A stretch of 5,241 nucleotides of DNA from NCBI GenBank assembly GCA_024644505.1, contig JAHEHQ010000208.1, positions 1-5,241 of the forward strand, in the 5' to 3' direction. The stretch comes from Gammaproteobacteria bacterium. GTDB taxonomy: Bacteria; Pseudomonadota; Gammaproteobacteria; Chromatiales; Chromatiaceae. The notes under the pieces are model-generated. The model was not told the origin of the DNA, did no database searches, and worked only from the letters and a program-made list of their open reading frames with translations. Below, piece after piece: positions 1 through 5,241 of this stretch (its first letter is position 1; every line of letters begins with the position of its first letter). A program made the position numbers and the translations under genes.

Positions 1-882
1 CCTGATCTGCCCGATGACGTAGGCGGCGATGGCATCGGGATCACTCGTGGCGGCGATGTGCGGTGTCACTGTAATGCGGGGGTGGGACCAGAGGGGGCTT
101 TCCGTTGGCAGGGGTTCCCGAGCAAAGGTGTCCAGTGTTGCCGCCCGGAGGGTACCCGCATCCAGCGCCGCCAGGATATCCTTCTCCACCTGCAGGCCAC
201 CGCGGCCCGCATTGATCAGCACCGGTCCGATTTCCCCCTTGGCCAATTCAGCAAACAGGCCGCGATTCAGGATGCCTCTGGTATGCTCCGTGACCGGCAG
301 CAGGCAGACCAGAATTTCGCTGCGATTCAGAAAGGTTGCGAGTTCCGAATCGCCGGCAAAACAGTCGATACCCTCCAGGTTTTTGGGCGTCCTGCTCCAG
401 CCGGCCACCTGGAAACCGAGGGTGTGCAGCTTGGTCGCCGCATCCTGACCCAGGACCCCCAGGCCCATCACGCCCACCCTTACCTGAGCGGCGGCGCGCT
501 GTGACAGCGGCCGCCATTCCCGGCGGTTCTGGGACTCATCGTAGGCACGTTGGTTGCGGTGATGTATCAGCACTTGCAGAACCACATACTCGCTCATCCT
601 GTGGGTCAGGTCGGGCTCGGCGACCCGCACCAGGGGCAGATCCGGGGGCAGCCCCGGGACCCGCAGCAGGTGATCCACCCCTGCGCCAAGGGAAAAGACG
701 GCCTTGAGGCCCGACATGCCCTGAAACAGTTCCTTGGGGGGATTCCACAGGAGTGCGTAGTCTATCTTCCCCGGGAAGCCGGCATCGGGCCACTGCCGGA
801 TCTCGAACTCGGGCCCGGCCGCTTTCAGGGATTCGATCCAGGCGGCCGGGTCTCTGTCATTGTTGTAGTGAAGCAGAACCAT
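1..882 (-). CDS. ghrA: Glyoxylate/hydroxypyruvate reductase A-like D-2-hydroxyacid dehydrogenase (3' end off window)
   Basis: This is a cytosolic NAD(P)H-dependent 2-ketoacid reductase, expected to reduce glyoxylate to glycolate and hydroxypyruvate to glycerate. I translated 294 residues from the ATG at 882-880 to the left edge. E. coli GhrA has 312, so only about 20 C-terminal residues are missing. The visible landmarks are the family stretch AVFSLGAGVD (61-70), the dinucleotide-binding GLGVLG (140-145), WSRTPK (162-167) after the second strand, INAGRGG with catalytic-type Arg227, REPLP with Glu256, and TPHIAA with His275. These positions equal the E. coli numbering. The WSRT segment replaces the acidic residue typical of NAD users, which suggests NADPH preference. 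The start is supported by alignment of MVLLHYNN with E. coli MDIIFYHP. The Shine-Dalgarno is weak (GGA seven bases upstream). The gene is divergent from the ferritin-like gene. The family is certain; the exact substrate is inferred. Confidence 0.93.
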   Translation of the reverse strand, partial: MVLLHYNNDRDPAAWIESLKAAGPEFEIRQWPDAGFPGKIDYALLWNPPKELFQGMSGLKAVFSLGAGVDHLLRVPGLPPDLPLVRVAEPDLTHRMSEYVVLQVLIHHRNQRAYDESQNRREWRPLSQRAAAQVRVGVMGLGVLGQDAATKLHTLGFQVAGWSRTPKNLEGIDCFAGDSELATFLNRSEILVCLLPVTEHTRGILNRGLFAELAKGEIGPVLINAGRGGLQVEKDILAALDAGTLRAATLDTFAREPLPTESPLWSHPRITVTPHIAATSDPDAIAAYVIGQIR

Positions 883-932
883 GATCTGTTCCGAAGTGGG
901 CTGGGAACCGATATGATACGCTCCCGTGACCG

Positions 933-945
933 CGGGGGCTCCCCG
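933..945 (+). repeat. Short GC-rich inverted repeat in the ferritin-like gene leader
   Basis: CGGGG and CCCCG flank the trinucleotide GCT, giving a perfect 5-bp stem with a 3-base loop. If the plus-strand promoter at 889-917 is real, the hairpin lies about 10 bases into the transcript, more than 50 bases before the ATG. No T-run follows, so it is not a classical intrinsic terminator. It could stabilise the 5' end, be an operator half-site pair, or be chance in GC-rich DNA. Confidence 0.25.
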
Positions 946-986
946 AGCTGTTTCCCTGCCGGGATTTGCCTGAACCCACTATTGAG

Positions 987-993
987 AAGGTGA
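987..993 (+). promoter_or_regulatory. Ribosome binding site of the ferritin-like gene
   Basis: AAGGTGA lies five bases before the ATG at 999 and is the best Shine-Dalgarno match in this part of the window. It decides the start. The frame is also open from a TTG at 966, but that codon has no purine-rich site before it, and the extra residues (MPEPTIEKVSN) would encode the ribosome binding site itself. Confidence 0.7.
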
Positions 994-998
994 GCAAC

Positions 999-1286
999 AT
1001 GTCTAACGAAGGCTACCATGAACCCATCGACGAGCTCAGTGACGAAACCCGGGATATGCACCGTGCCATCGTCTCGCTGATGGAGGAACTCGAGGCTGTC
1101 GACTGGTACAACCAGCGGGTCGATGCCTGCAGGAACAGTGAGCTGAAGGCGATACTGGCCCACAACAGGGACGAGGAAAAAGAACATGCGGCAATGGTGC
1201 TGGAGTGGATCCGCAGACAGGACCCGGCGTTCGACAGGGAGTTGAAGGATTTTCTGTTTTCCGAGAAGCCGATCGCCCACGAATGA
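999..1286 (+). CDS. Encapsulated-ferritin-family (EncFtn) ferritin-like protein without visible targeting tail
   Basis: This 95-residue, largely helical protein belongs to the EncFtn branch of ferritin-like proteins. These are half-ferritins that build the ferroxidase centre at a dimer interface and oxidise Fe(II), normally inside an encapsulin shell. From memory of the Rhodospirillum rubrum protein, the core HRAIVSLMEELEAVDWY (21-37) and ILAHNRDEEKEHAAM (52-66) are nearly identical. The iron ligands are present: Glu30, Glu60 and His63 for the ferroxidase centre, Tyr37 nearby, and Glu29, Glu32 and Trp36 at the entry site (each two lower than in R. rubrum). The chain stops right after the second helix and a short LFSEKPIAHE end. 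The glycine-rich linker and LTVGSL-like encapsulation peptide of cargo members are absent, and no encapsulin gene lies in the window. parC follows by 40 bp on the same strand, so co-transcription is likely. The family call is strong; free-standing versus encapsulated function is open. Confidence 0.93.
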   Translation: MSNEGYHEPIDELSDETRDMHRAIVSLMEELEAVDWYNQRVDACRNSELKAILAHNRDEEKEHAAMVLEWIRRQDPAFDRELKDFLFSEKPIAHE

Positions 1287-1330
1287 CAGACCTTTCCGCA
1301 TTTCTCACCAGAGCAGTCCAAACCCGATGA
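1283..1330 (+). other. 15-codon bridging frame between the ferritin-like gene and parC (possible coupling mini-ORF)
   Basis: ATG at 1283-1285 overlaps the ferritin stop TGA (1284-1286) in an ATGA. The frame reads MTDLSAFLTRAVQTR and stops with TGA at 1328-1330, which overlaps the parC ATG (1327-1329) in a second ATGA. It therefore fills the intergenic gap exactly. It could carry terminating ribosomes to parC, whose own Shine-Dalgarno is poor. It is in the -1 frame relative to the ferritin gene, and its end LTRAVQTR loosely resembles encapsulation peptides of the LTVGSLRR type. I see no slippery heptamer. It may be chance. Confidence 0.25.
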
Positions 1331-3579
1331 GCAACGGAATCGACCAAAGTCTGGAAGGCATCGAACGGATGCCTTTGAAGCTTTTCAGCGAAAAGGCATA
1401 CCTGGACTATTCCATGTACGTGATACTGGACCGCGCCCTGCCCCATATCGGTGACGGTCTCAAGCCGGTGCAGCGACGCATCATCTACGCCATGTCGGAA
1501 CTGGGGCTTTCCGCGGCCTCCAAGCACAAGAAGTCGGCCCGGACAGTGGGCGATGTGCTGGGCAAGTTCCATCCCCATGGGGACACCGCCTGTTACGAGG
1601 CGATGGTGTTGATGGCTCAGTCCTTCTCCTACCGCTATCCCCTTGTGGATGGTCAGGGGAACTGGGGCTCCCCGGATGATCCCAAGTCCTTTGCCGCGAT
1701 GCGCTATACCGAGGCGCGCCTTACCCGCTATGCCCAGGTGCTGCTCTCAGAGCTTGGCCAGGGAACCGTGGACTGGTCTCCCAATTTCGACGGCACCCTG
1801 AATGAGCCCCGGATGCTTCCTGCCCGGCTGCCGAATCTGCTGCTCAACGGCGCCTCCGGGATCGCGGTGGGCATGGCCACCGACGTCCCGCCCCACAATC
1901 TCCGGGAGGTGGCGAGTGCCTGCATTCGGCTGTTGGACAGCCCCAAAAGCACCCTGGAGGAGCTGTGTGAGCACATCAAGGGGCCTGATTATCCCACCGA
2001 GGCGGAGATCATCACCCCCGGGGATGAACTGCTGAAGATGTACCGCAGCGGTGTCGGCAACGTCCGGATGCGGGCACGCTACGAGCGCGAGCAGGGCGAC
2101 ATCGTGATCAATGCGCTGCCTCACCAGGTGTCCGGCGCCAAGGTGCTGGAGCAGATTTCCCAGCAGATGCAGGCCAGGAAGCTGCCCATGGTGGAGGACT
2201 TGAGGGACGAGTCCGATCATGAGAATCCGACCCGGCTGGTGATCGTGCCGCGCTCCAACCGCATCGACGTGGAACGGTTGATGTCCCACCTCTTCGCCAC
2301 CACCGACCTGGAGCGCAGTTACCGGGTCAACGTCAACGTCATCGGGCTCAACGGGCGCCCCCAGGTGAAGAATCTGAGGGATCTGCTCGAGGAGTGGCTT
2401 AAATTCCGCTATGAGACGGTCCGCCGCCGTCTGGAACACCGCCTCGGCAAGGTGCGGGACCGGCTGCACCTGCTGGACGGTCTGCTGATCGCCTATCTGA
2501 ACATCGATGAAGTGATCCGCATCATCCGCACCGAAGACGAGCCTCTGCCGGTGCTCATGGAACGCTTCGGGCTGACGGAGGTGCAGGCGAATTATGTGCT
2601 CGACACCAAACTTCGCCAGCTGGCCCGGCTGGAGGAGATAAAGATCCGGACGGAGCAGGATGAGCTGGCCCGGGAACGGGACTGGCTGGAGAAGACGCTG
2701 GGATCGCGTCAGCGCATGAAGACCCTGATCCGCAAGGAGATTCAGTCCGATGCGGAAGCGTACGGCGACGGGCGCCGTTCTCCCATCGTATCCCGCGGAG
2801 CGGCCGAGGCCTTTAACGAGCTGGAACTGGCGCCCAGCGAGCCGGTCACGGTGGTGCTTTCGGAGAAGGGCTGGGCAAGGTCCGCCAAGGGCCATGACAT
2901 CGATCCCGCCGGCCTCAGCTACCGGGCCGGGGACAAGTTTCTCGACATGGCGAGAATGCGCAGCAACCAGTCGGTGGTCTTTCTCGATAGCAGCGGGCGC
3001 AGCTACTCCGTTCAGGCCCACACCCTGCCCTCGGCACGCAGTCAGGGAGAGCCCCTGACGGGCCGTTTGACCCCGCCGGCCGGCGCAACCTTTATCTCGG
3101 TCCTGGGTGGCGATCCGGACCAGTGGCTGCTGGCGGCGTCGGATGCGGGCTACGGTTTCCTGGTTCAGCTGAAAGACCTGCTGACCAAGAACAAGGCCGG
3201 CAAGTCCCTGCTCAATCTGCCCGGGGGCGCGCGGGTGCTCGCCCCATCACGGGTTTATGATCCCGCAACGGATCGGGTCGTCGCCATCAGCAACGAAGGC
3301 CGCATGCTGGTGTTCCCGGCTTCCCAGCTGCCCGCGCTCAGTCGGGGGAAGGGCAACAAGATCATCGGCATCCCGACGAAACGGTTGCAGGCGCGGGAGG
3401 AGTTCGTGGTCGCCATCTCCTGTGTACCCCGGGGAGGCAGCCTGACCGCACACTCGGGCAAACGCCATATCAATCTGAAAGCCAGGGATCTGGACAGTTA
3501 TGAGGGCGAAAGAGGGCGGCGTGGAAACAAGCTGCCCCGAGGGTTTCAGAAAGTCGACAGCGTCACTGTGGAAGGGTGA
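1327..3579 (+). CDS. parC: DNA topoisomerase IV subunit A
   Basis: ParC is the DNA-cleaving subunit of topoisomerase IV. As a C2E2 complex with ParE it decatenates daughter chromosomes and relaxes supercoils. The product has 750 residues, against 752 in E. coli, and looks complete. It opens with the conserved AYLDYSMYVILDRALP (24-39) and IGDGLKPVQRR (41-51). The quinolone-determining region KFHPHGDTACYEAM (80-93) follows, then AAMRYTE with Arg126 and catalytic Tyr127, and LLLNGASGIAVGMATDVPPHN. A charged coiled-coil and gate region follows, then a C-terminal beta-pinwheel domain from roughly residue 500, of the degenerate ParC type rather than the GyrA type, since no GyrA-box is seen. Position 87 (E. 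coli Ser80) is threonine; position 91 is the wild-type glutamate. The ATG has little Shine-Dalgarno sequence (AGAG thirteen bases upstream). The gene ends 31 bp from a convergent gene. parE is not in the window. Confidence 0.98.
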   Translation: MSNGIDQSLEGIERMPLKLFSEKAYLDYSMYVILDRALPHIGDGLKPVQRRIIYAMSELGLSAASKHKKSARTVGDVLGKFHPHGDTACYEAMVLMAQSFSYRYPLVDGQGNWGSPDDPKSFAAMRYTEARLTRYAQVLLSELGQGTVDWSPNFDGTLNEPRMLPARLPNLLLNGASGIAVGMATDVPPHNLREVASACIRLLDSPKSTLEELCEHIKGPDYPTEAEIITPGDELLKMYRSGVGNVRMRARYEREQGDIVINALPHQVSGAKVLEQISQQMQARKLPMVEDLRDESDHENPTRLVIVPRSNRIDVERLMSHLFATTDLERSYRVNVNVIGLNGRPQVKNLRDLLEEWLKFRYETVRRRLEHRLGKVRDRLHLLDGLLIAYLNIDEVIRIIRTEDEPLPVLMERFGLTEVQANYVLDTKLRQLARLEEIKIRTEQDELARERDWLEKTLGSRQRMKTLIRKEIQSDAEAYGDGRRSPIVSRGAAEAFNELELAPSEPVTVVLSEKGWARSAKGHDIDPAGLSYRAGDKFLDMARMRSNQSVVFLDSSGRSYSVQAHTLPSARSQGEPLTGRLTPPAGATFISVLGGDPDQWLLAASDAGYGFLVQLKDLLTKNKAGKSLLNLPGGARVLAPSRVYDPATDRVVAISNEGRMLVFPASQLPALSRGKGNKIIGIPTKRLQAREEFVVAISCVPRGGSLTAHSGKRHINLKARDLDSYEGERGRRGNKLPRGFQKVDSVTVEG

Positions 3580-3610
3580 GTAGCCCAGAATCCGTCCCAC
3601 AATTCGCGGG

Positions 3611-3979
3611 TTATCCTGTTTCCTTCGTGATGGGAGGCATCTCCCCAAGCTCCTGAAGGGCGGACCTCACCGCCCTTTCCACCTCTTTCCGGATTCGGGG
3701 TTCCAGCTTTCGGATGATCCGGTCGCTCGCGATTGCCGACACCGCCTGAACCAGCCGCTCGATGTCCTCCAACCTTGCGCCGGGATCCTGCTCAGGGGGG
3801 GGCACGGGGATGAGATCATCCAGATCAATTTCCTCCGGTGCGGGGGCTGTCACGATGTCCCGCAGGATTGGGATGCCGCCATCGGCAAAGGCCAATGCCC
3901 TGCCCCCTATCCCGCTGGCGGCAGGCGGAGCGCCGGAACCCGGATCGTTGGTTTTGGTGTTTTCTTCCTGTTGGCTCAT
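3611..3979 (-). CDS. Hypothetical protein encoded directly downstream of holC
   Basis: I cannot assign a function to this 122-residue protein. Residues 1-67 are low-complexity and probably disordered: a polar N-terminus, a Gly/Ala/Pro stretch, the motif IPILRDIV (36-43), then acidic EEIDLDDLIPVPPPEQ (49-64). Residues 68-112 form a likely amphipathic helix rich in Arg, Glu and Leu, with a regular hydrophobic repeat that could make a coiled coil or dimer. There is no signal peptide or membrane segment. The IPxLxDIV pattern recalls small proteins annotated DUF2486 in betaproteobacteria, but I cannot confirm homology. The ATG (3979-3977) overlaps the holC stop in an ATGA and has no good Shine-Dalgarno, so translation is probably coupled to holC. 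It is the last gene of the minus-strand cluster. It is likely a real gene because of the overlap and the codon-like composition. Confidence 0.75.
   Translation of the reverse strand: MSQQEENTKTNDPGSGAPPAASGIGGRALAFADGGIPILRDIVTAPAPEEIDLDDLIPVPPPEQDPGARLEDIERLVQAVSAIASDRIIRKLEPRIRKEVERAVRSALQELGEMPPITKETG
3976..3979 (-). promoter_or_regulatory. ATGA stop/start overlap coupling holC to the hypothetical gene
   Basis: The holC stop TGA (3978-3976) overlaps the next ATG (3979-3977). No convincing Shine-Dalgarno precedes this ATG, so the downstream gene probably depends on ribosomes finishing holC. Confidence 0.7.
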
Positions 3980-4407
3980 CTTGTTATATCGTGGCTGTTG
4001 AGAGTGTAACCCCTGTCGCGGTAGAAACGGTAGCGTTCCCGGCCGGCATGGCGGATCTGAGGTTCGCTGTCCAGTGGTTCTGCCAGCCTTTCGAAACGAC
4101 TGAAAAATGTCGGTACCTCGGCGGCCAGGTTGATCAGGACGTCATGCTCGTCGCCCGCATCGTCGGTGTGCCCGATCAGGATCGGGTTGAGCGTGGCATC
4201 CACTTCCCCGAAAAGTCCGTGAGGCAGAAAGCTGCCATCCCGATAAGTCCAAAGCAGCTTGTCCAGGTGACTGGATTCGCTTTTCGAACCGGTATGCAGA
4301 TAGACACGGCGTCCCTGCTGCCAGGCCTTTTCCGCCAACCTGCAGGCCAGGCTGAAACGATCACCCCGGGCCCCGTCGGATAGGATGTAGAAATCGATCC
4401 GGGTCAC
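3976..4407 (-). CDS. holC: DNA polymerase III subunit chi
   Basis: Chi joins psi in the clamp-loader complex and binds the C-terminal tail of single-stranded DNA-binding protein (SSB), linking the replicase to SSB-coated DNA. The product has 143 residues, against 147 in E. coli. It starts VTRIDFYIL like other chi proteins and has the conserved LDKLLWTYRDGSFLPHGL (48-65), DVLINLAAEVP (89-99) and the C-terminal RERYRFYRDRGYTLNSHD (123-140), matching E. coli ARERYKAYRVAGFNLN. I chose the GTG at 4407-4405. It overlaps the pepA stop in a GTGA, AGGA lies six bases upstream (4417-4414), and the chi N-terminus begins there. The open frame further upstream to 4527 is antisense-free but only re-reads pepA. 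Its own stop overlaps the ATG of the next gene. The pepA-holC order is the usual gammaproteobacterial one. Confidence 0.93.
   Translation of the reverse strand: MTRIDFYILSDGARGDRFSLACRLAEKAWQQGRRVYLHTGSKSESSHLDKLLWTYRDGSFLPHGLFGEVDATLNPILIGHTDDAGDEHDVLINLAAEVPTFFSRFERLAEPLDSEPQIRHAGRERYRFYRDRGYTLNSHDITR
4404..4407 (-). promoter_or_regulatory. GTGA stop/start overlap coupling pepA to holC
   Basis: The pepA stop TGA (4406-4404) and the holC start GTG (4407-4405) share bases. With AGGA six bases upstream, inside the pepA coding region, this is a typical termination-reinitiation junction and implies co-transcription. Confidence 0.8.
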
Positions 4408-5241
4408 AACTTGTCCTGCCCGCACCTCGCTATCAGCAGCTGGGTCAGGAGCTGTACCGGCCGTCCCGTGGCGCCTTTCTTCGAGCCGGACTTCCAGGCG
4501 GTCCCCGCGATATCCAGATGGGCCCATTTGAACTTGCCGGTGAACCTGGAAAGGAAGCAGGCGGCGGTGATGGTTCCCGCGCCTTTCCCGCCGATATTGG
4601 CCATGTCCGCAAAATTGCTGTCCAGCTGTTCCTGATAATCGTCCCAGAGCGGGAGACGCCAGGCGCGGTCGCCGGATCGAACGCCGGCAGCGAGGATCTC
4701 CCCGGCCAGGGCATCGTCGTTGCTCAGCAGGCCCGAGGCATGTTCACCAAGGGCGATGATGCAGGCACCGGTCAGGGTGGCGATGTCGATCACGGCGGCG
4801 GGTTTGTATCTCTCGGCATACGTGAGCGCGTCACAGAGGATCAGACGGCCCTCGGCATCGGTGTTCAGCACCTCGATGGTCTGTCCGGACATGCTGGTGA
4901 CGATATCGCCGGGTTTGTTGGCGTCGCCGTCCGGCAGGTTTTCGGATGCCGGAACCATACCGACAAGATTGATCGGCAACGCCAGTTCCGCGCAGGCGGC
5001 CATGGTGCCGAGCACGCTGGCGCCGCCGCACATGTCGTATTTCATCTCATCCATGGCCGCTGCGGGCTTGAGCGAGATGCCCCCGGCATCGAAGGTGAGC
5101 CCCTTGCCCACGAGGACCACGGGCTTCCCCCCGGGCTTGCCGCCCTGATACTCCATGACGATCAGCCTTGCGGGCTGGCGGCTTCCCCGGCTCACGGACA
5201 GCAGGGCGCCCATGCCCAGCTTTTTCATCTGCTGTTCGCTC
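4404..5241 (-). CDS. pepA: Cytosol (leucyl) aminopeptidase, family M17, C-terminal catalytic part (5' end off window)
   Basis: PepA is a hexameric two-metal aminopeptidase that removes N-terminal residues from peptides. In E. coli it also binds DNA in Xer recombination at cer and in carAB control. The last 278 codons are visible, against about 503 in E. coli, so roughly 225 N-terminal residues, including the DNA-binding-associated domain, lie beyond the right edge. The catalytic domain is intact: VGKGLTFDAGGISLKP, MKYDMCGG and the M17 signature NTDAEGRL (4842-4865). Numbering the visible fragment from its first whole codon (Ser), the metal ligands are Lys46, Asp51, Asp69, Asp128 and Glu130, with catalytic Lys58 and Arg132. 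Their spacing is identical to E. coli 270/275/293/352/354 and 282/356. The ATG at 5228 is internal, since homology continues upstream of it (SEQQMKKLGM). It is the first visible gene of the pepA-holC-hypothetical cluster; its promoter is outside the window. Confidence 0.97.
   Translation of the reverse strand, partial: SEQQMKKLGMGALLSVSRGSRQPARLIVMEYQGGKPGGKPVVLVGKGLTFDAGGISLKPAAAMDEMKYDMCGGASVLGTMAACAELALPINLVGMVPASENLPDGDANKPGDIVTSMSGQTIEVLNTDAEGRLILCDALTYAERYKPAAVIDIATLTGACIIALGEHASGLLSNDDALAGEILAAGVRSGDRAWRLPLWDDYQEQLDSNFADMANIGGKGAGTITAACFLSRFTGKFKWAHLDIAGTAWKSGSKKGATGRPVQLLTQLLIARCGQDKL

Larger units (their letters stand above)
883..998. promoter_or_regulatory. Divergent intergenic region with symmetric -10-like element and GC hairpin
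   Basis: This 116-bp gap separates the starts of the reductase gene and the ferritin-like gene, so it should hold promoters for both directions. On the plus strand TATGAT at 912-917 is one mismatch from the sigma-70 -10 consensus. TTCCGA at 889-894 is a poor -35 with a 17-bp spacer, and transcription would start near 924. Read on the minus strand, 918-913 is TATCAT, so the heptamer TATGATA/TATCATA could serve both directions, although no good minus-strand -35 is visible. I saw no convincing Fur, OxyR or IscR site by eye. The assignment is inference from sequence alone. Confidence 0.35.

Noticed and set aside
933..950. Hairpin in the divergent region as an intrinsic terminator
   Set aside because: The stem is only 5 bp and is not followed by a T-run. 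It lies upstream of genes rather than after one.
29..993. Several plus-strand open frames of 120-150 codons
   Set aside because: They are antisense to the ghrA-like gene, whose continuous 294-codon frame has full family homology. They show Arg/Pro/Ser-rich shadow composition and no domains.
966..998. Upstream TTG start adding 11 residues to the ferritin-like protein
   Set aside because: No Shine-Dalgarno precedes the TTG, while a strong one sits at the right distance from the ATG at 999 and lies inside the proposed extension. The added residues have no counterpart in the family.
883..998. Fur, OxyR or IscR operator controlling the ferritin-like gene
   Set aside because: Expected for iron genes, but I found no convincing 19-bp Fur palindrome or other box by eye. 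A matrix scan would be needed to claim one.
825..1301. 158-codon minus-strand frame spanning the intergenic region and the ferritin-like gene
   Set aside because: It is antisense to the well-supported ferritin-like gene and overlaps the ghrA-like start in another frame. No family resemblance.
1747..3021. 424-codon open frame on the minus strand opposite parC
   Set aside because: It lies wholly antisense to parC, is rich in His, Gln, Val and Gly in the way mirrored GC-rich coding sequence is, shows no recognisable domain, and has no sensible ribosome binding site.
4408..4527. N-terminal extension of the chi frame upstream of 4407
   Set aside because: It overlaps pepA coding sequence in another frame. 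Chi homology begins exactly at the GTG, and that codon has a spaced AGGA.
5226..5228. ATG at 5228 as the pepA start
   Set aside because: The homologous sequence continues upstream without a break (SEQQMKKLGM matches the family's interior), and the protein would lack about 225 residues. The true start is outside the window.

Overview
The window looks like chromosomal DNA from a GC-rich (roughly 60%) gammaproteobacterium. The evidence is a ParC almost residue-for-residue like the Escherichia/Pseudomonas type, a pepA-holC pair, and a GhrA-type hydroxyacid dehydrogenase. Something in the purple-sulfur or sulfur-oxidising orders would fit, but that placement is inference. Coding density is high, and there are no RNA genes, insertion sequences, CRISPR arrays or long repeats.

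Layout, left to right. (1) A minus-strand ghrA-like reductase gene runs from 882 off the left edge and lacks only about its last 20 codons. (2) A 116-bp divergent intergenic region (883-998) carries a nearly symmetric -10-like element and a small GC hairpin. (3) On the plus strand, a 95-residue ferritin-like protein of the encapsulated-ferritin (EncFtn) family is followed 40 bp later by parC, the topoisomerase IV A subunit. The 40-bp gap is exactly bridged by a 15-codon reading frame that overlaps the ferritin stop and the parC start by ATGA junctions. (4) parC ends 31 bp from the end of a convergent minus-strand cluster with no visible terminator. (5) That cluster reads, in transcription order, pepA (leucyl aminopeptidase, N-terminal part off the right edge), holC (DNA polymerase III chi) and a 122-residue protein of unknown function. 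Its genes are joined by GTGA and ATGA stop/start overlaps.

The most interesting part is the ferritin-like gene. It keeps the metal-binding and ferroxidase residues of EncFtn, but it has no visible encapsulin-targeting tail and no encapsulin gene in the window, and it appears to be co-transcribed with parC. Either the shell is encoded elsewhere or this is a free-standing EncFtn. The small bridging frame may be a translational-coupling device, or possibly a remnant of, or alternative route to, a C-terminal tail. Of the rest, the chi-linked unknown protein, with its acidic DDLIPV stretch, deserves the next look.
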